A stretch of DNA of 64,000 nucleotides from Pseudomonas sp. 21 (lineage in GTDB: Bacteria; Pseudomonadota; Gammaproteobacteria; Pseudomonadales; Pseudomonadaceae), in assembly GCF_000955805.1 (NCBI RefSeq), contig NZ_JYOA01000019.1, positions 1 to 64,000 of the forward strand, written 5' to 3'. Under the pieces are notes generated by a model. It was not told where the DNA came from. It saw only the letters and a program-made list of their open reading frames with translations, and did no database searches. Each line of letters opens with the position of its first letter. The stretch's first letter is position 1. This document shows, piece by piece, positions 52,155 to 61,176 of the stretch. Position numbers and translations under genes: made by a program.

Positions 52155-52183
52155 GGCGCGGCACACCCACCGCGCCTTTTTTT
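52155..52183 (+). terminator. Rho-independent terminator between gcd and oprB
   Basis: GGCGCGG (52155-52161), an 8-base loop and CCGCGCC (52170-52176) are followed by seven T. It stands 40 bases after the gcd stop, before the porin start. A second short dyad (CGCCCGC / GCGGGCG) just upstream may add to it. Confidence 0.8.
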
Positions 52184-52208
52184 ATTCGCTTCAAGCTCAG
52201 GACATCCC

Positions 52209-53474
52209 ATGCGCACTTCCCTTCGCCTCACGCCCGGCCTGCTGCTGTGCGTCGCCTCGCTGCCTGTGCTGGCCGAAGACGGCCTGCTCAACCGCAACAC
52301 CCTGACCGGTGACTGGGGCGGCCTGCGCCACCAGCTGGAAGAAGACGGCGTCAAGTTCAGCGGCGACTACAGCGGCGAGACCGCCTACAACGCCCACGGC
52401 GGCCTGCACCGTTCCGCGCGCTATTCGCAGAACATCAAGCTGGGCGTGCAGTTCGACCTGTCGAAACTCTATGGCCTGGAGAATGGCGGCAAGGTCCAGC
52501 TGACCCTCAACGACCGCCGCGGCAACAGCGCCTCGGAAGACCTGGTGGGCAACCGCCTGCCGGTCCAGGAAAACTACGGCGGCCTCTACACCCGCCTGAC
52601 CGAGCTGAGCTACGAGCGCGACCTGGGCCAGGCGGTGAACCTCAAGCTCGGCTACATGGCCATGGGCAACGACGTCGGCGGGCTGGACAGCGGCATCCCC
52701 TGCAACTTCATGAACGCCGGTTTCTGCGGTCACCCGCTGAACATGTCCGGCGGCAGCGGCTGGACCAACTACCCCAACGCGCACCTGGGCGCGCGGGTCA
52801 AGTACAGCTTCGCGCCCGACTGGCAGCTGCGCATCGCCGCCTTCAACGTCGACCCGGAAAGCAACGGCAACTCCAGCCGCGCCTGGCACCTCACGCCCAA
52901 GCACACCACCGGCACCGTGGTGCCCATCGAGCTGATCTACAAACCCCAGGGCGAGCTGCCCGGCGAGTACAAGCTGGGTTGGTACTACGACAGCTCCGAC
53001 GCGCAGCGCATCGGCAGCGACCAGGAAGAGTCCGGCCGCAGCGGCCACTACCTGCTAGTGGACCAGGCCGTGTGGAACGACCCGGCCTCCAAGGGGCGCA
53101 GCCTGCACGTCTTTGGCCAGGCCTCGGCCGCCAGCAGTGCGGCCTCGCCCTTCACCAAGTGGTACGGCGCGGGTGTCGTCCTCTACAAGCCCTTCGCAGG
53201 CCGCCCGAAGGACAGTCTCGCGCTCGGTTACGGCCGCGCCGTGCCCAACCCGCGCAGCCGCGAAGTGCAGGAGAACAGCGCCCTCGCCAACGGCCAGGAC
53301 TACCCGAACCTGGACAGCGGCGAACAGCTCATCGAACTGAGCTACGGCTACCAGGCCACACCCTGGCTGACCCTGCGCCCGGACCTGCAGTACGTCATCG
53401 AACCGGGCGCCTTCTCCGGCCAGGACATCGACGACGCCCTGCTGCTCGGCCTGCAGGTGAAAGCGACGTTCTGA
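52209..53474 (+). CDS. oprB: OprB-family carbohydrate-selective porin
   Basis: The 421-residue protein has a signal peptide (RTSLRLTPGLLLCVASLPVLA) and the OprB pattern: LTGDWGGLRHQLEEDGV (about residue 35), GNDVGGLDSGIPCNFMNAGFCGHPLNM with the conserved cysteines near 175-190, PNAHLGARVKY, and the barrel end in KATF. It forms an outer-membrane channel for glucose and related sugars. Next to gcd it would bring the substrate to the periplasmic glucose dehydrogenase; in P. putida a similar gcd/oprB neighbourhood is known. The terminator before it suggests its own promoter or partial read-through. Confidence 0.9.
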   Translation: MRTSLRLTPGLLLCVASLPVLAEDGLLNRNTLTGDWGGLRHQLEEDGVKFSGDYSGETAYNAHGGLHRSARYSQNIKLGVQFDLSKLYGLENGGKVQLTLNDRRGNSASEDLVGNRLPVQENYGGLYTRLTELSYERDLGQAVNLKLGYMAMGNDVGGLDSGIPCNFMNAGFCGHPLNMSGGSGWTNYPNAHLGARVKYSFAPDWQLRIAAFNVDPESNGNSSRAWHLTPKHTTGTVVPIELIYKPQGELPGEYKLGWYYDSSDAQRIGSDQEESGRSGHYLLVDQAVWNDPASKGRSLHVFGQASAASSAASPFTKWYGAGVVLYKPFAGRPKDSLALGYGRAVPNPRSREVQENSALANGQDYPNLDSGEQLIELSYGYQATPWLTLRPDLQYVIEPGAFSGQDIDDALLLGLQVKATF

Positions 53475-53572
53475 GACCCGCGATCCTGAGACAAATTGAT
53501 ACAGTAACCACATGATTCATAGGACTTTTCCTCTACAAATAGAGTGCTCATCCTCCTAAACTGGCCTGTCAC

Positions 53573-53592
53573 CCTGCGGGAACACCCGCAGG
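53573..53592 (+). other. Perfect hairpin in the leader of the YegP-like gene
   Basis: CCTGCGGG (53573-53580), loop AACA, CCCGCAGG (53585-53592) lies 29 bases before the gene start. There is no T run, so it is more likely an RNA leader structure or a protein-binding dyad than a terminator. Confidence 0.4.
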
Positions 53593-53621
53593 ACGTTGAC
53601 ACCGGTTATATGGAGCTACAC

Positions 53622-53954
53622 ATGCCCGGTTGGTATGAAATCAAGGAACTCAGCAGCGGCAGCCGTCGCGTTCTCCTGAAGAACACAGCCCACGGTACTC
53701 TGCTGGAAACTCTGGCCTACCCGACACAGGAGGCAGCCGAGCAGGCCATCAACAGCCTCCGCAGCTCCTGTGCGGCCGTCGAACGCTACAAGCGCCAGAT
53801 GTCCCCCGGCGGCAAGAATTTCTTCGTGATCCGCGATAACACCGGTGCAGAACTGCTGGCCAGCAAGCTGTATGACTCCGAGGCCGCACGCGACCAGGCG
53901 ATCGCAACGATCGCCCAGGCCGGCCTCAGCACCGAGCTGCGCAAGCACGCCTGA
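53622..53954 (+). CDS. YegP-like protein (two DUF1508 repeats)
   Basis: The 110-residue protein consists of two similar halves: GWYEIKELSSGSRRVLLKN with AYPTQEAAEQAINSLRSSC (residues 3-50), then NFFVIRDNTGAELLASKLY with EAARDQAIATIAQAG (about 65-105). This duplicated beta-alpha pattern marks the DUF1508/YegP family, whose function is not known. The start at 53622 has GGAG 6 bases upstream. A hairpin precedes it and a strong terminator follows, so it is a single-gene transcript. Confidence 0.82.
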   Translation: MPGWYEIKELSSGSRRVLLKNTAHGTLLETLAYPTQEAAEQAINSLRSSCAAVERYKRQMSPGGKNFFVIRDNTGAELLASKLYDSEAARDQAIATIAQAGLSTELRKHA

Positions 53955-53972
53955 GTGACGAGTGAATGAAAG

Positions 53973-53998
53973 AGCCCCGCGCAATGCGGGGCTTTTTT
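53973..53998 (+). terminator. Rho-independent terminator after the YegP-like gene
   Basis: AGCCCCGC (53973-53980), loop GCAAT, GCGGGGCT (53986-53993) and a run of T form a classic terminator 18 bases after the stop. Confidence 0.92.
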
Positions 53999-54255
53999 GT
54001 GGGCGCCTGAACGCAAGTGCTCCCTGCCGGCACGTGCCAGAGCCACCCCGCACGAGGTCGCGTGAATGGACGACCGCCACCCACCGCGGCCGGAGGCATG
54101 CAATGCCGGCGATGTGACGGAAGCCGCAAGCCTGCCTATCCTGAACCTCGCCCCGTCGTGGACCGGCGGGTAGGCTGCATGTCCCTCACCAGTGCCGGCG
54201 CTTACATGGACCAGACTTCGACATCGCAACCACGCCGCACCCGACAGGCCAGCCC

Positions 54256-55827
54256 ATGAAGCGCTGGAGCCGCAAGCCACTGACCCTGCGGGTACTGATA
54301 CTCGTCTTCGTGCTGCTCGCCGCGCTGGCCACCCTCGGCAACAGCCTGGTGGTCGCCTACAACGTGCAGCGCACCGCGCTGATCCATTCGACCCTGGAGG
54401 CCAACCGCGCCTATGCGGCCAAGGTGGCGTCGAGCATCAGCGAGTTCCTCGGGTCCGCGCGGCGCAACCTGGCCTACAGCTCCGGGATACTCGCCAACCA
54501 CTTCCACGAGCCGCCGGTGCTGCACGCCGAGGCGATGCGCCTGCAGGCCCAGGACACCTTTTTCAACTCCATCATCATCGTCGACGCCAGCGGCAAGGTG
54601 CTGCAGGCCTACCCCGACTCGCTGCAGATCGTCGGTACCACGCTGCGCTCGGAAAGCGTGCAGGAAGCGCTGCGCCTGAAGCAGCCGAAGATCAGCCAGG
54701 CCTACGAGTCCATCGCCGGCAACCTCGTGGTACTCATCTCGCAGCCGATCACCAGCCCCAGCGGCGAGTACCTGGGGCTGGTCGGCGGCTCGGTGTACAT
54801 CCTCAAGCCCAGCGTGCTGCACAGCATCATCGGCAGCCATTTCCAGCAGGAAGGCACCTTCGCCTTCGTCGCCGACGCCAACCGCCGCCTGCTGCACCAC
54901 CCCGACCGTCAGCGCGTCGGCGAAGTGGTCAATCACAGCAGCACGATAGAAGCCGCCCTGCGCGGCGAGAACGGCTCCATGGAAGTGACCAACTACAAGG
55001 GCGTGCCCATGCTCGCCGGCTACGCCCAGGTGCCCGATGCCAACTGGGCGGTGGTCGCCCAGCAACCACGCGATCTCAGCCTGTCGCCGCTGCACCTGCT
55101 GATGAAGGACATGTTCCTCGGCCTGATCCCGGCCAGCCTGCTCGGCGTACTGGCGATCTGGGCCGGCACCCTGCTGATCACCCGCCCACTGCGCCAACTG
55201 GCGCAGAGCGCCGAGCAACTGTCCAACCCGGAAACACCGCGCGAACTGCAGGACATCAACACCTGGTACCGCGAGGCCGCGGCGATCCGCAAGGCACTGC
55301 TCACCGGCGTCGGGCTGATGCAGCAAAAGCTCGGCCAGCTGAGCCATGAGGCGCAGAGCGACGCCCTCACCGGCCTGGCCAACCGCCGCGCGCTGGGCGT
55401 GGCGCTGGAAGCGCTGGAACAGTCGGGACTGGCCTACGCGGTACTGGCGGTGGACATCGACCACTTCAAGCGGGTCAACGACACCTGGGGCCACGATGCC
55501 GGCGACGAAGCCCTGCGCCGGGTCGCGGCGGTGCTGCGCGACTCCTCCCGCGCCGGCGATCTGGCCTGCCGCGCCGGCGGCGAAGAGTTCGTCCTGCTGC
55601 TGCCGCAAACCTCCCTGGAAACCGCCGCCGGCATCGCCGAGCGCATCCGCGAAACGGTGGCCGTCACGCAGATACCCCGGGTGGGGCTGGTCACGCTGTC
55701 CATCGGCGTCGCCGATCTCGGCGCACCGGCCCAGACCCCGGAAGCGGTGCTCAAGCTCGCCGACCAGCGCCTGTACTGCGCCAAGCAGACCGGCCGCAAC
55801 CGAGTCGTCAGCAACGACGAAACCTGA
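54256..55827 (+). CDS. Diguanylate cyclase with periplasmic dCACHE sensor
   Basis: The 523-residue protein has a membrane helix at about 12-35, a periplasmic double-CACHE domain (about 40-280, with FNSIIIVDASGKVLQAYP and FAFVADANRRLLHHP), a second helix (about 287-308), a linker and a C-terminal GGDEF domain from about 365. The active-site motif reads GGEEF (441-445), and an intact inhibitory site RAGD (432-435) lies five residues before it. It should make c-di-GMP in response to a small periplasmic ligand, and be feedback-inhibited. The gene stands alone; about 290 bases without a gene follow. Confidence 0.9.
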   Translation: MKRWSRKPLTLRVLILVFVLLAALATLGNSLVVAYNVQRTALIHSTLEANRAYAAKVASSISEFLGSARRNLAYSSGILANHFHEPPVLHAEAMRLQAQDTFFNSIIIVDASGKVLQAYPDSLQIVGTTLRSESVQEALRLKQPKISQAYESIAGNLVVLISQPITSPSGEYLGLVGGSVYILKPSVLHSIIGSHFQQEGTFAFVADANRRLLHHPDRQRVGEVVNHSSTIEAALRGENGSMEVTNYKGVPMLAGYAQVPDANWAVVAQQPRDLSLSPLHLLMKDMFLGLIPASLLGVLAIWAGTLLITRPLRQLAQSAEQLSNPETPRELQDINTWYREAAAIRKALLTGVGLMQQKLGQLSHEAQSDALTGLANRRALGVALEALEQSGLAYAVLAVDIDHFKRVNDTWGHDAGDEALRRVAAVLRDSSRAGDLACRAGGEEFVLLLPQTSLETAAGIAERIRETVAVTQIPRVGLVTLSIGVADLGAPAQTPEAVLKLADQRLYCAKQTGRNRVVSNDET

Positions 55828-56120
55828 GCCGCCGTCTCCGGCATCGCCAGGCGCGACGCCAGATCGGCAATCCGCCCGCCATCGCCCAGGCCGAAGGCGA
55901 TAGAGCGCGCCGCGCCCGGCCACTACCACCGGTCGATGCCGGCCTGACGCGACGGGGCTGAACTGCAGGAGCGGCACCGTTCGTCCCTCGCAGCGAACAG
56001 CCGGCCCCGGAACCGGTCTTCCGATAAGGCGGCGCGACAGACGTCGCCCACTGCCAGTGCTCATACCGAGCTGCTCACGCTTAACCACTCTCGCTGGAAC
56101 AGACCTGGGAGGTGCGAACG
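55828..56120. other. Intergenic stretch, nothing recognised
   Basis: No gene, strong terminator or repeat is seen. GGGAGG near its right end is the ribosome binding site of the next small gene, whose promoter should lie here. Confidence 0.4.
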
Positions 56121-56465
56121 ATGGGCTGCAACGAACACCACGACCTTGAACGCTCAGAGGGCCTTCGCCGCCTGCTCGACGAAGGGGTCCTGGAGGCCGA
56201 CAGCCGCCAGGAAGCTCTCGCCCGCTATATCCTCAACCACGGCTTCGCCGCGCTTTCCGAGGCGCAGCAGCAGGAGTTCCACGACGACCTGCTGCCGCTG
56301 CTCGACCGCCGCGACCGCAGCGAAGGCCTGATGCCACAGGGCAGCCTGGACCCTGCCATGGCCGAGCCCGCCATCAACGACCCGGGCAATGAAGACCCCG
56401 GTTCGCTGATCGAGATGGAAGTCGCCGAAGGCCTGCGCCCCGCGCGTGAGACCCCAGGGCGCTGA
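56121..56465 (+). CDS. Small acidic protein of unknown function
   Basis: The 114-residue soluble protein is not one I recognise. It is acidic and mostly helical in its first 70 residues (LRRLLDEGVLEADSRQEALARYILNHG, then LSEAQQQEFHDDLLPLLDRRD), with a flexible, proline-rich tail (PAINDPGNEDPG). It has no signal peptide or membrane helix. GGGAGG lies 8 bases before the ATG, and codon use looks normal, so it is probably a real gene. It converges on the kinase operon. Confidence 0.65.
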   Translation: MGCNEHHDLERSEGLRRLLDEGVLEADSRQEALARYILNHGFAALSEAQQQEFHDDLLPLLDRRDRSEGLMPQGSLDPAMAEPAINDPGNEDPGSLIEMEVAEGLRPARETPGR

Positions 56466-56574
56466 CATCGCCCCCCACGACAATCACCGACCTTGAGCCG
56501 AAGCGCGCCATGCGCCTGGTCACGGGCATGGCGTGCTCCCGGAGGGGCGCTGCCGTCGACCAGGTTCGGTTGTT

Positions 56575-58524
56575 CTACCCGGCGTTCTTCACCTGCAACA
56601 GCAGCGCGAGCAGCTGGTTGCGGTCGAACGGCTTGGGCAGGCGCAGCACCGAATCGGCCAGGGTGTCCACCCGCCCGGCATAGCCGGTGGTGAGTACACA
56701 GGTCAGCGCCGGATGGGACTGGCGCACCTGCTGGATCAGCAGCATGCCGTCCATGTCCGGCATGGCGAAGTCGGTTATCAGCAGGTCGAAGCCCGACTGT
56801 TCCAGCAGTTGCAGGGCCGCCCGCGCCGAGTCAGTGCGCGCGGCCTGGCAGCCGAGATCGGCCAACAACGCACTGGTGCCGTCCAGCACCAGCGCATCGT
56901 CGTCCACCACCAGCACCCGCAGCCCCAGCGGTTCGGTCGGCTCGGCCAGCGTCGCGGCGATCGGCACATCGTCCACCGCCTCGGGTTCCGCCTTCGTCTT
57001 CACCGCCGGCAACCAGATTTCCGCGGTGGTGCCCTGCCCTGGCGTACTGCGCAACAGCAGCGCCCCGCCCTGCTGCTGGGCCAGCCCATGGACGATGGAC
57101 AATCCCAGCCCGGTGCCCTTGCCGGTCGGCTTGGTGGTGAAGAAAGGCTCGGCGGCGCGGCGCAGGGTGTCCTCGTCCATGCCCTGTCCCGAGTCGGTCA
57201 CGGCCAGGCACACGTACTCCCCTGGGGCCAGCTTGCCGCTCTGGCGCGGCCCGACCTGGGCGTTGCGCGCCGAGAAGGTGATGCTGCCGCCGCCAGGCAT
57301 GGCGTCACGGGCGTTGTTGGCGAGGTTGATGATCGCCAGCTCCAGCTGGTTCTGGTCGCTCATCACACAATCGAGCTGAAGCGGAAAGCGGGTCTCCAGG
57401 CTGATGGTCGGCCCCAGGGAGCTGACCAGCAGCTCGCTCATGTCCTGCAGCAGCGCCGGCAGCTGGATCGGCTGCGGGAACAGCCGCTGCTTGCGGGCGA
57501 ACGCCAGCATCCGCTGGGTCAGCTGGGCGCCGCGGCGGGTCGCCTCCAGGGCGTTGCGCCAGATGGTCTGGACCTTCTCGCTGTCCTTCGGCAACTGCCG
57601 TTCGAGCATTTGCAGGCCACCGAGAATCACCGTCAGCAGGTTGTTGAAGTCATGGGCGACGCCGCCGGTGAGCTGGCCGAGGGACTCCATCTTCTGCGAC
57701 TGGATCAGCTCGTCGCGGGCGCGCTCCAGCTCTTCCTGGGCGCGGCGCTTGTCGGTGATGTCACGGGTGATCTTGGCAAAACCCAGCAGCTTGCCGGTGT
57801 CGTCGAACACCGGGTCGATGACGATGTTGGCCCAGAAGCGCGAACCATCCTTGCGCATCTGCAGGCGCTCTTCCTCGTAGCGTCCTTCCGCCAGTGCGGT
57901 GCTCAGGCTGGTTTCGGGGACGCCTCCCTGGCGGTCCTCATCGCAGTAGAAGCACTCGAAGCGGCGGCCGATGATTTCTTCGGGGTGGTAGCCCTTGATC
58001 CGCTCGGCCCCGGGGTTCCAGCTGGTGACGTTGCCCTCGGGGTCGAGCATGTACAGCGCGTAGTCCGTCACGCCGTTGACCAGCAGGCGGAACTGCTGCT
58101 CGCTGCGCCGCAGGGCTTGCTCGGTCTCATGCTGCTCGGTGCGGTCGCGGGTGATCTTGGCGAAGCCCAGCAGCTCGCCGGAGACATCGCGAATGGCGTC
58201 GATCACCACATGGGCCCAGAACGAGCTGCCATCGCGGTGCAGGCGCCAGCCCTCGCTTTCATAGCGGCCGACCCGCGCTGCCTCGCCCAGCGCCAGCTCC
58301 GGCAACCCGGCCTCGCGGTCGGCAGCGGTGTAGAAACGCGAGAAGTGCTGGCCGAGGATCTCGTCGGCGGCGTAGCCCTTCAGGCGTTGCGCCCCGGAGC
58401 TCCAGCTGCTGACGCGACCATCGGGGTCGAGCATGTAGATGGCGTAGTCGGTCACCGCCTCGACCAGCAGGCGGTAGCGCGCATCTTCGACGAGCTGAGC
58501 GGTGCTGGCGGTCGTATCGGGCAT
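56575..58524 (-). CDS. PAS-PAS hybrid sensor histidine kinase with receiver domain
   Basis: The 649-residue cytoplasmic kinase has two PAS domains that resemble each other (about 15-130 and 140-260, each with DYA.YMLDP.G and FAKITRD). Then comes a HisKA domain with H291 in GVAHDFNNLLTVI, an ATPase domain ([31 protein letters not shown]) and a C-terminal receiver with D585 in LLITDFAMPDMDG. There is no membrane segment, so it senses an internal signal. The HDFNN type of H-box belongs to the HPK4-like group. It is the last gene of the operon, 74 bases after the receiver-kinase gene. Confidence 0.9.
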   Translation of the reverse strand: MPDTTASTAQLVEDARYRLLVEAVTDYAIYMLDPDGRVSSWSSGAQRLKGYAADEILGQHFSRFYTAADREAGLPELALGEAARVGRYESEGWRLHRDGSSFWAHVVIDAIRDVSGELLGFAKITRDRTEQHETEQALRRSEQQFRLLVNGVTDYALYMLDPEGNVTSWNPGAERIKGYHPEEIIGRRFECFYCDEDRQGGVPETSLSTALAEGRYEEERLQMRKDGSRFWANIVIDPVFDDTGKLLGFAKITRDITDKRRAQEELERARDELIQSQKMESLGQLTGGVAHDFNNLLTVILGGLQMLERQLPKDSEKVQTIWRNALEATRRGAQLTQRMLAFARKQRLFPQPIQLPALLQDMSELLVSSLGPTISLETRFPLQLDCVMSDQNQLELAIINLANNARDAMPGGGSITFSARNAQVGPRQSGKLAPGEYVCLAVTDSGQGMDEDTLRRAAEPFFTTKPTGKGTGLGLSIVHGLAQQQGGALLLRSTPGQGTTAEIWLPAVKTKAEPEAVDDVPIAATLAEPTEPLGLRVLVVDDDALVLDGTSALLADLGCQAARTDSARAALQLLEQSGFDLLITDFAMPDMDGMLLIQQVRQSHPALTCVLTTGYAGRVDTLADSVLRLPKPFDRNQLLALLLQVKNAG

Positions 58525-58598
58525 CTAGTCTGCTCTCTTGGCTCATTGGAGCAAAGCATAGGCGCAGCTGTGTCACTTCGGGGGCCGCCGGACGGCGC

Positions 58599-59783
58599 TC
58601 AGTCCAGCGGCAGAAGGACGCTGAACGCCGCGCCCTGCCCCGGCTCGCTGCGCACCTCGATACGTCCGCCGTGGGCCTGGACGATCTGCTCGGAGATGAA
58701 CAGCCCCAAGCCCAGGCCGGCCACGCGGGCCGCGCCGGCGCCACGTTCGAATTGCTGGAAGATACGTCGCTGCTCGTCGGCGCCGATGCCGTCGCCATGG
58801 TCGCGCACGCAGAGCTGCGCGTAGCCATCCGCCACCGCGACGGTCACGTCCACCGGCTGGCCGGGCCCGTAGCGCAGGGCGTTGCTGACCAGGTTGCTGA
58901 TCACCTGCTCCAGGCGGTAGGCGTCCCACACACCTTCCACCACTTCAGGCGCCTCCAGGCCCAGCCTGCAGCCGGCGGCCTGGGCCTGTACGGCAAAGTT
59001 GCCCAGCACGCGACGGGCGATATCGGCGAGGTTCGCCGGCTCCGGACGGATAGACAGCTTGCCGGTGCGGATGCGCGAGACGTCGAGCATGTCCTCGATC
59101 AGCCGGTTCAACCCGGCAAGCTGGCGTTCGTCGCGCTCGAACAGCACCCCCAGGCGCTCCTGGGCGAAGTGCTCCAGCTTGCCCTTGGACAGGTACAGGC
59201 GGCGCAGCTGGGTATCCAGCATCAGGCCATTGAGCGGCGTGCGCAATTCGTGGGAGACGATGGACATGAAATCGTCGCGCATCTTCACCGCGCGCTGCAG
59301 CTCCACCTGGGTCTCGCGCAGTTCGGCGAGCAGCGCGTCCTGCTCGGTGCGCGCCTGCTCCAGCGCCTCCAGTTGCCGCGCCAGCACCTTGCGCTGGCGA
59401 TACAGATCGACGAAGACGTTCACCTTGCTGCGCACCGCGTGGTTGTCCAGCGGCTTGTAGAGGAAGTCCACCGCGCCGCTCTCGTAGCCTTTGAAGGCAT
59501 AGTTCAGCTCGCGCCCGGCGGCGGTGACGAAGACGATGGGGATATTCCGGGTGCGCTCGGTGCCGCGCATCAGCTCGGCCAGGGCGAATCCGTCCATGCC
59601 CGGCATCTGCACGTCGAGCAGCGCCAGGGCGAATTCGTGCTCCAGCAGCAGCGACAGCGCCTCGTCCGCCGAGGACGCCTTGAACACCTCGCGCCCCTCT
59701 CCCTTGATCAACGCCTCCAGCGCCAGCAGGTTCTCCGGCAGGTCGTCGACGATCAGCAGTTTGCTTCCCTGGTTACGCAGCAT
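58599..59783 (-). CDS. Receiver-domain histidine kinase (REC-HisKA-HATPase)
   Basis: The 394-residue protein begins with a receiver domain (D57 in LALLDVQMPGMDG, VTAAG, LYKPLD), followed by a coiled linker (about 130-165) and a kinase core with H178 in [16 protein letters not shown]-box NLVSNALRYG, DHGDGIG and GLGLGLFISEQ. Input through phosphorylation of its receiver, presumably by the large hybrid kinase of the same operon, would control its own kinase. The gene overlaps cheB by 11 bases. Confidence 0.9.
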   Translation of the reverse strand: MLRNQGSKLLIVDDLPENLLALEALIKGEGREVFKASSADEALSLLLEHEFALALLDVQMPGMDGFALAELMRGTERTRNIPIVFVTAAGRELNYAFKGYESGAVDFLYKPLDNHAVRSKVNVFVDLYRQRKVLARQLEALEQARTEQDALLAELRETQVELQRAVKMRDDFMSIVSHELRTPLNGLMLDTQLRRLYLSKGKLEHFAQERLGVLFERDERQLAGLNRLIEDMLDVSRIRTGKLSIRPEPANLADIARRVLGNFAVQAQAAGCRLGLEAPEVVEGVWDAYRLEQVISNLVSNALRYGPGQPVDVTVAVADGYAQLCVRDHGDGIGADEQRRIFQQFERGAGAARVAGLGLGLFISEQIVQAHGGRIEVRSEPGQGAAFSVLLPLD

Positions 59784-60360
59784 GTTGGGTGCCCATTCGG
59801 GTCAGGAGCGCGTGAATCTCACGCAGCGGAAGAATGTGGTCCGGGGCGTGCAGTGCAATCGCCGCCTCCGGCATGGTGGACACGGCGGCTTCGGCCGGGT
59901 CCTGGACGATGCTCAACCCGCCCTGGTGCTGGATGCGCGCCAGGCCCTCGGCGCCATCCTGGTTGGCGCCGGTCAGCAGGATGCCCGCCAGCCCCTTGCG
60001 GTAGGCGTCCGAGGCCGAGTCGAAGAGGATGTCGATCGACGGCCGGGAGAAATTCCTCGGCGCCTCGCGGCTCAGGGCGAAGGTGCGATCCTGCTCGATG
60101 GACAGGTGGTAACCGGCGGCGGCGAAGTACAGCCGGCCCGCCTCCACCGGCGCCTTGTCGCGGGCCTCTTCCACGGGAATGGCCAGGCGCCGGGCGAACA
60201 GGTCCACCAGCTGGCTCTCGTGGTTTTCCGGCAGGTGCAACACCGCCACCATGGGCAATGCGAAATCCTCCGGCAACCCGCCGAACAGCTGGAACAGCGC
60301 GTCCACGCCGCCCGCGGACGCACCGATGACCACCGCTTCGACCTTCCGCTGCGCGCTCAT
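59773..60360 (-). CDS. CheB-type methylesterase domain protein (no receiver domain)
   Basis: The 195-residue protein is only the CheB catalytic domain: the serine in VVIGASAGGVDAL (about residue 15), the histidine in VAVLHLPENH and the aspartate in ILLTGANQDGAEGL are all present. It should remove methyl groups or deamidate receptor glutamines. Lacking the usual N-terminal receiver, it is not controlled by direct phosphorylation. Start at 60360 overlaps the cheR stop by 4 bases; its end overlaps the next gene by 11 bases. No chemoreceptor gene is near, so its substrate is unknown. Confidence 0.88.
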   Translation of the reverse strand: MSAQRKVEAVVIGASAGGVDALFQLFGGLPEDFALPMVAVLHLPENHESQLVDLFARRLAIPVEEARDKAPVEAGRLYFAAAGYHLSIEQDRTFALSREAPRNFSRPSIDILFDSASDAYRKGLAGILLTGANQDGAEGLARIQHQGGLSIVQDPAEAAVSTMPEAAIALHAPDHILPLREIHALLTRMGTQHAA

Positions 60361-61175
60361 CGCTTGCGGAACACCCGTTCCCGGCGGTTCACCACCTCGA
60401 ACTCGGCGGCGAAGTCGGTGAAGTCCAGGCTTTCCTTGCTGCCCAGGCCGAGGAAGCCCCGGTGGCACAGCGATTCGTGGAACAGGCCGATGGCGCGGTT
60501 CTGCAACTGGCGGTTGAAGTAGATGAGCACGTTGCGACAGGAAATCAGGTGCGTCTCGGAGAACACGCTGTCGGTGGCCAGGCTGTGGTCGGCGAAGGTC
60601 ACGTTGGCGCGCAGCATCTTGTCGAACAGCGCGCCGTCGTAGGCCGCCGTGTAGTAGTCCGAGAGCGATCCCCTGCCGCCGGCGGCACGGTAGTTGTCGC
60701 TGGCCTGGGCCAGGTCATCCACCGCGTAGATACCGCGCCGCGCCTGCTCCAGCGAACGCGGGTTGATGTCGGTGGCGTAGATCAGCGTACGCTCGAGCAG
60801 GCCTTCCTCGTGCAGCAGGATGGCCAGCGAATGCACCTCTTCGCCGGTACTGCAACCGGCCACCCACAGGCGCAGCGACGGATAGGTACGCAGCACCGGC
60901 ACCACTTCCTGGCGCAGCGCGAGGAAGTAACCGGGGTCGCGGAACAGCTCGCTCACCGAGATGGTCAGGTACTGCAGCAGCTCATGGAAGGCGTGTGGGT
61001 CGTGCAGGATGCGCTCCTGCAGCGCCGAGATGCTGCGGCACTCGAACAACTGGGTGGCGTGCAGCACGCGGCGCTTGAGCGAGGTGCCGGAGTAGTCGCG
61101 GAAGTCGTAGCTGTACTTCAGGTAGATCGCCTCGATCAGGAGGCGCAGCTCGATGTCCTGGCTGCGATCAGGCAT
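60357..61175 (-). CDS. CheR-type protein methyltransferase
   Basis: The 272-residue protein has the N-terminal helical CheR domain (LLIEAIYLKYSYDFRDYSGTSLKRRV) and the SAM-binding domain with LRLWVAGCSTGEEVHSLA (about 103-120), IYATDINPRSLEQARRGIY, and ISCRNVLIYFN. CheR methylates glutamates of chemoreceptors. Here it is paired with a receiver-less CheB and kinases instead of a receptor. The gene starts one base after the stop of the large hybrid kinase and overlaps cheB by 4 bases. Confidence 0.9.
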   Translation of the reverse strand: MPDRSQDIELRLLIEAIYLKYSYDFRDYSGTSLKRRVLHATQLFECRSISALQERILHDPHAFHELLQYLTISVSELFRDPGYFLALRQEVVPVLRTYPSLRLWVAGCSTGEEVHSLAILLHEEGLLERTLIYATDINPRSLEQARRGIYAVDDLAQASDNYRAAGGRGSLSDYYTAAYDGALFDKMLRANVTFADHSLATDSVFSETHLISCRNVLIYFNRQLQNRAIGLFHESLCHRGFLGLGSKESLDFTDFAAEFEVVNRRERVFRKR

Positions 61176-61176
61176 G

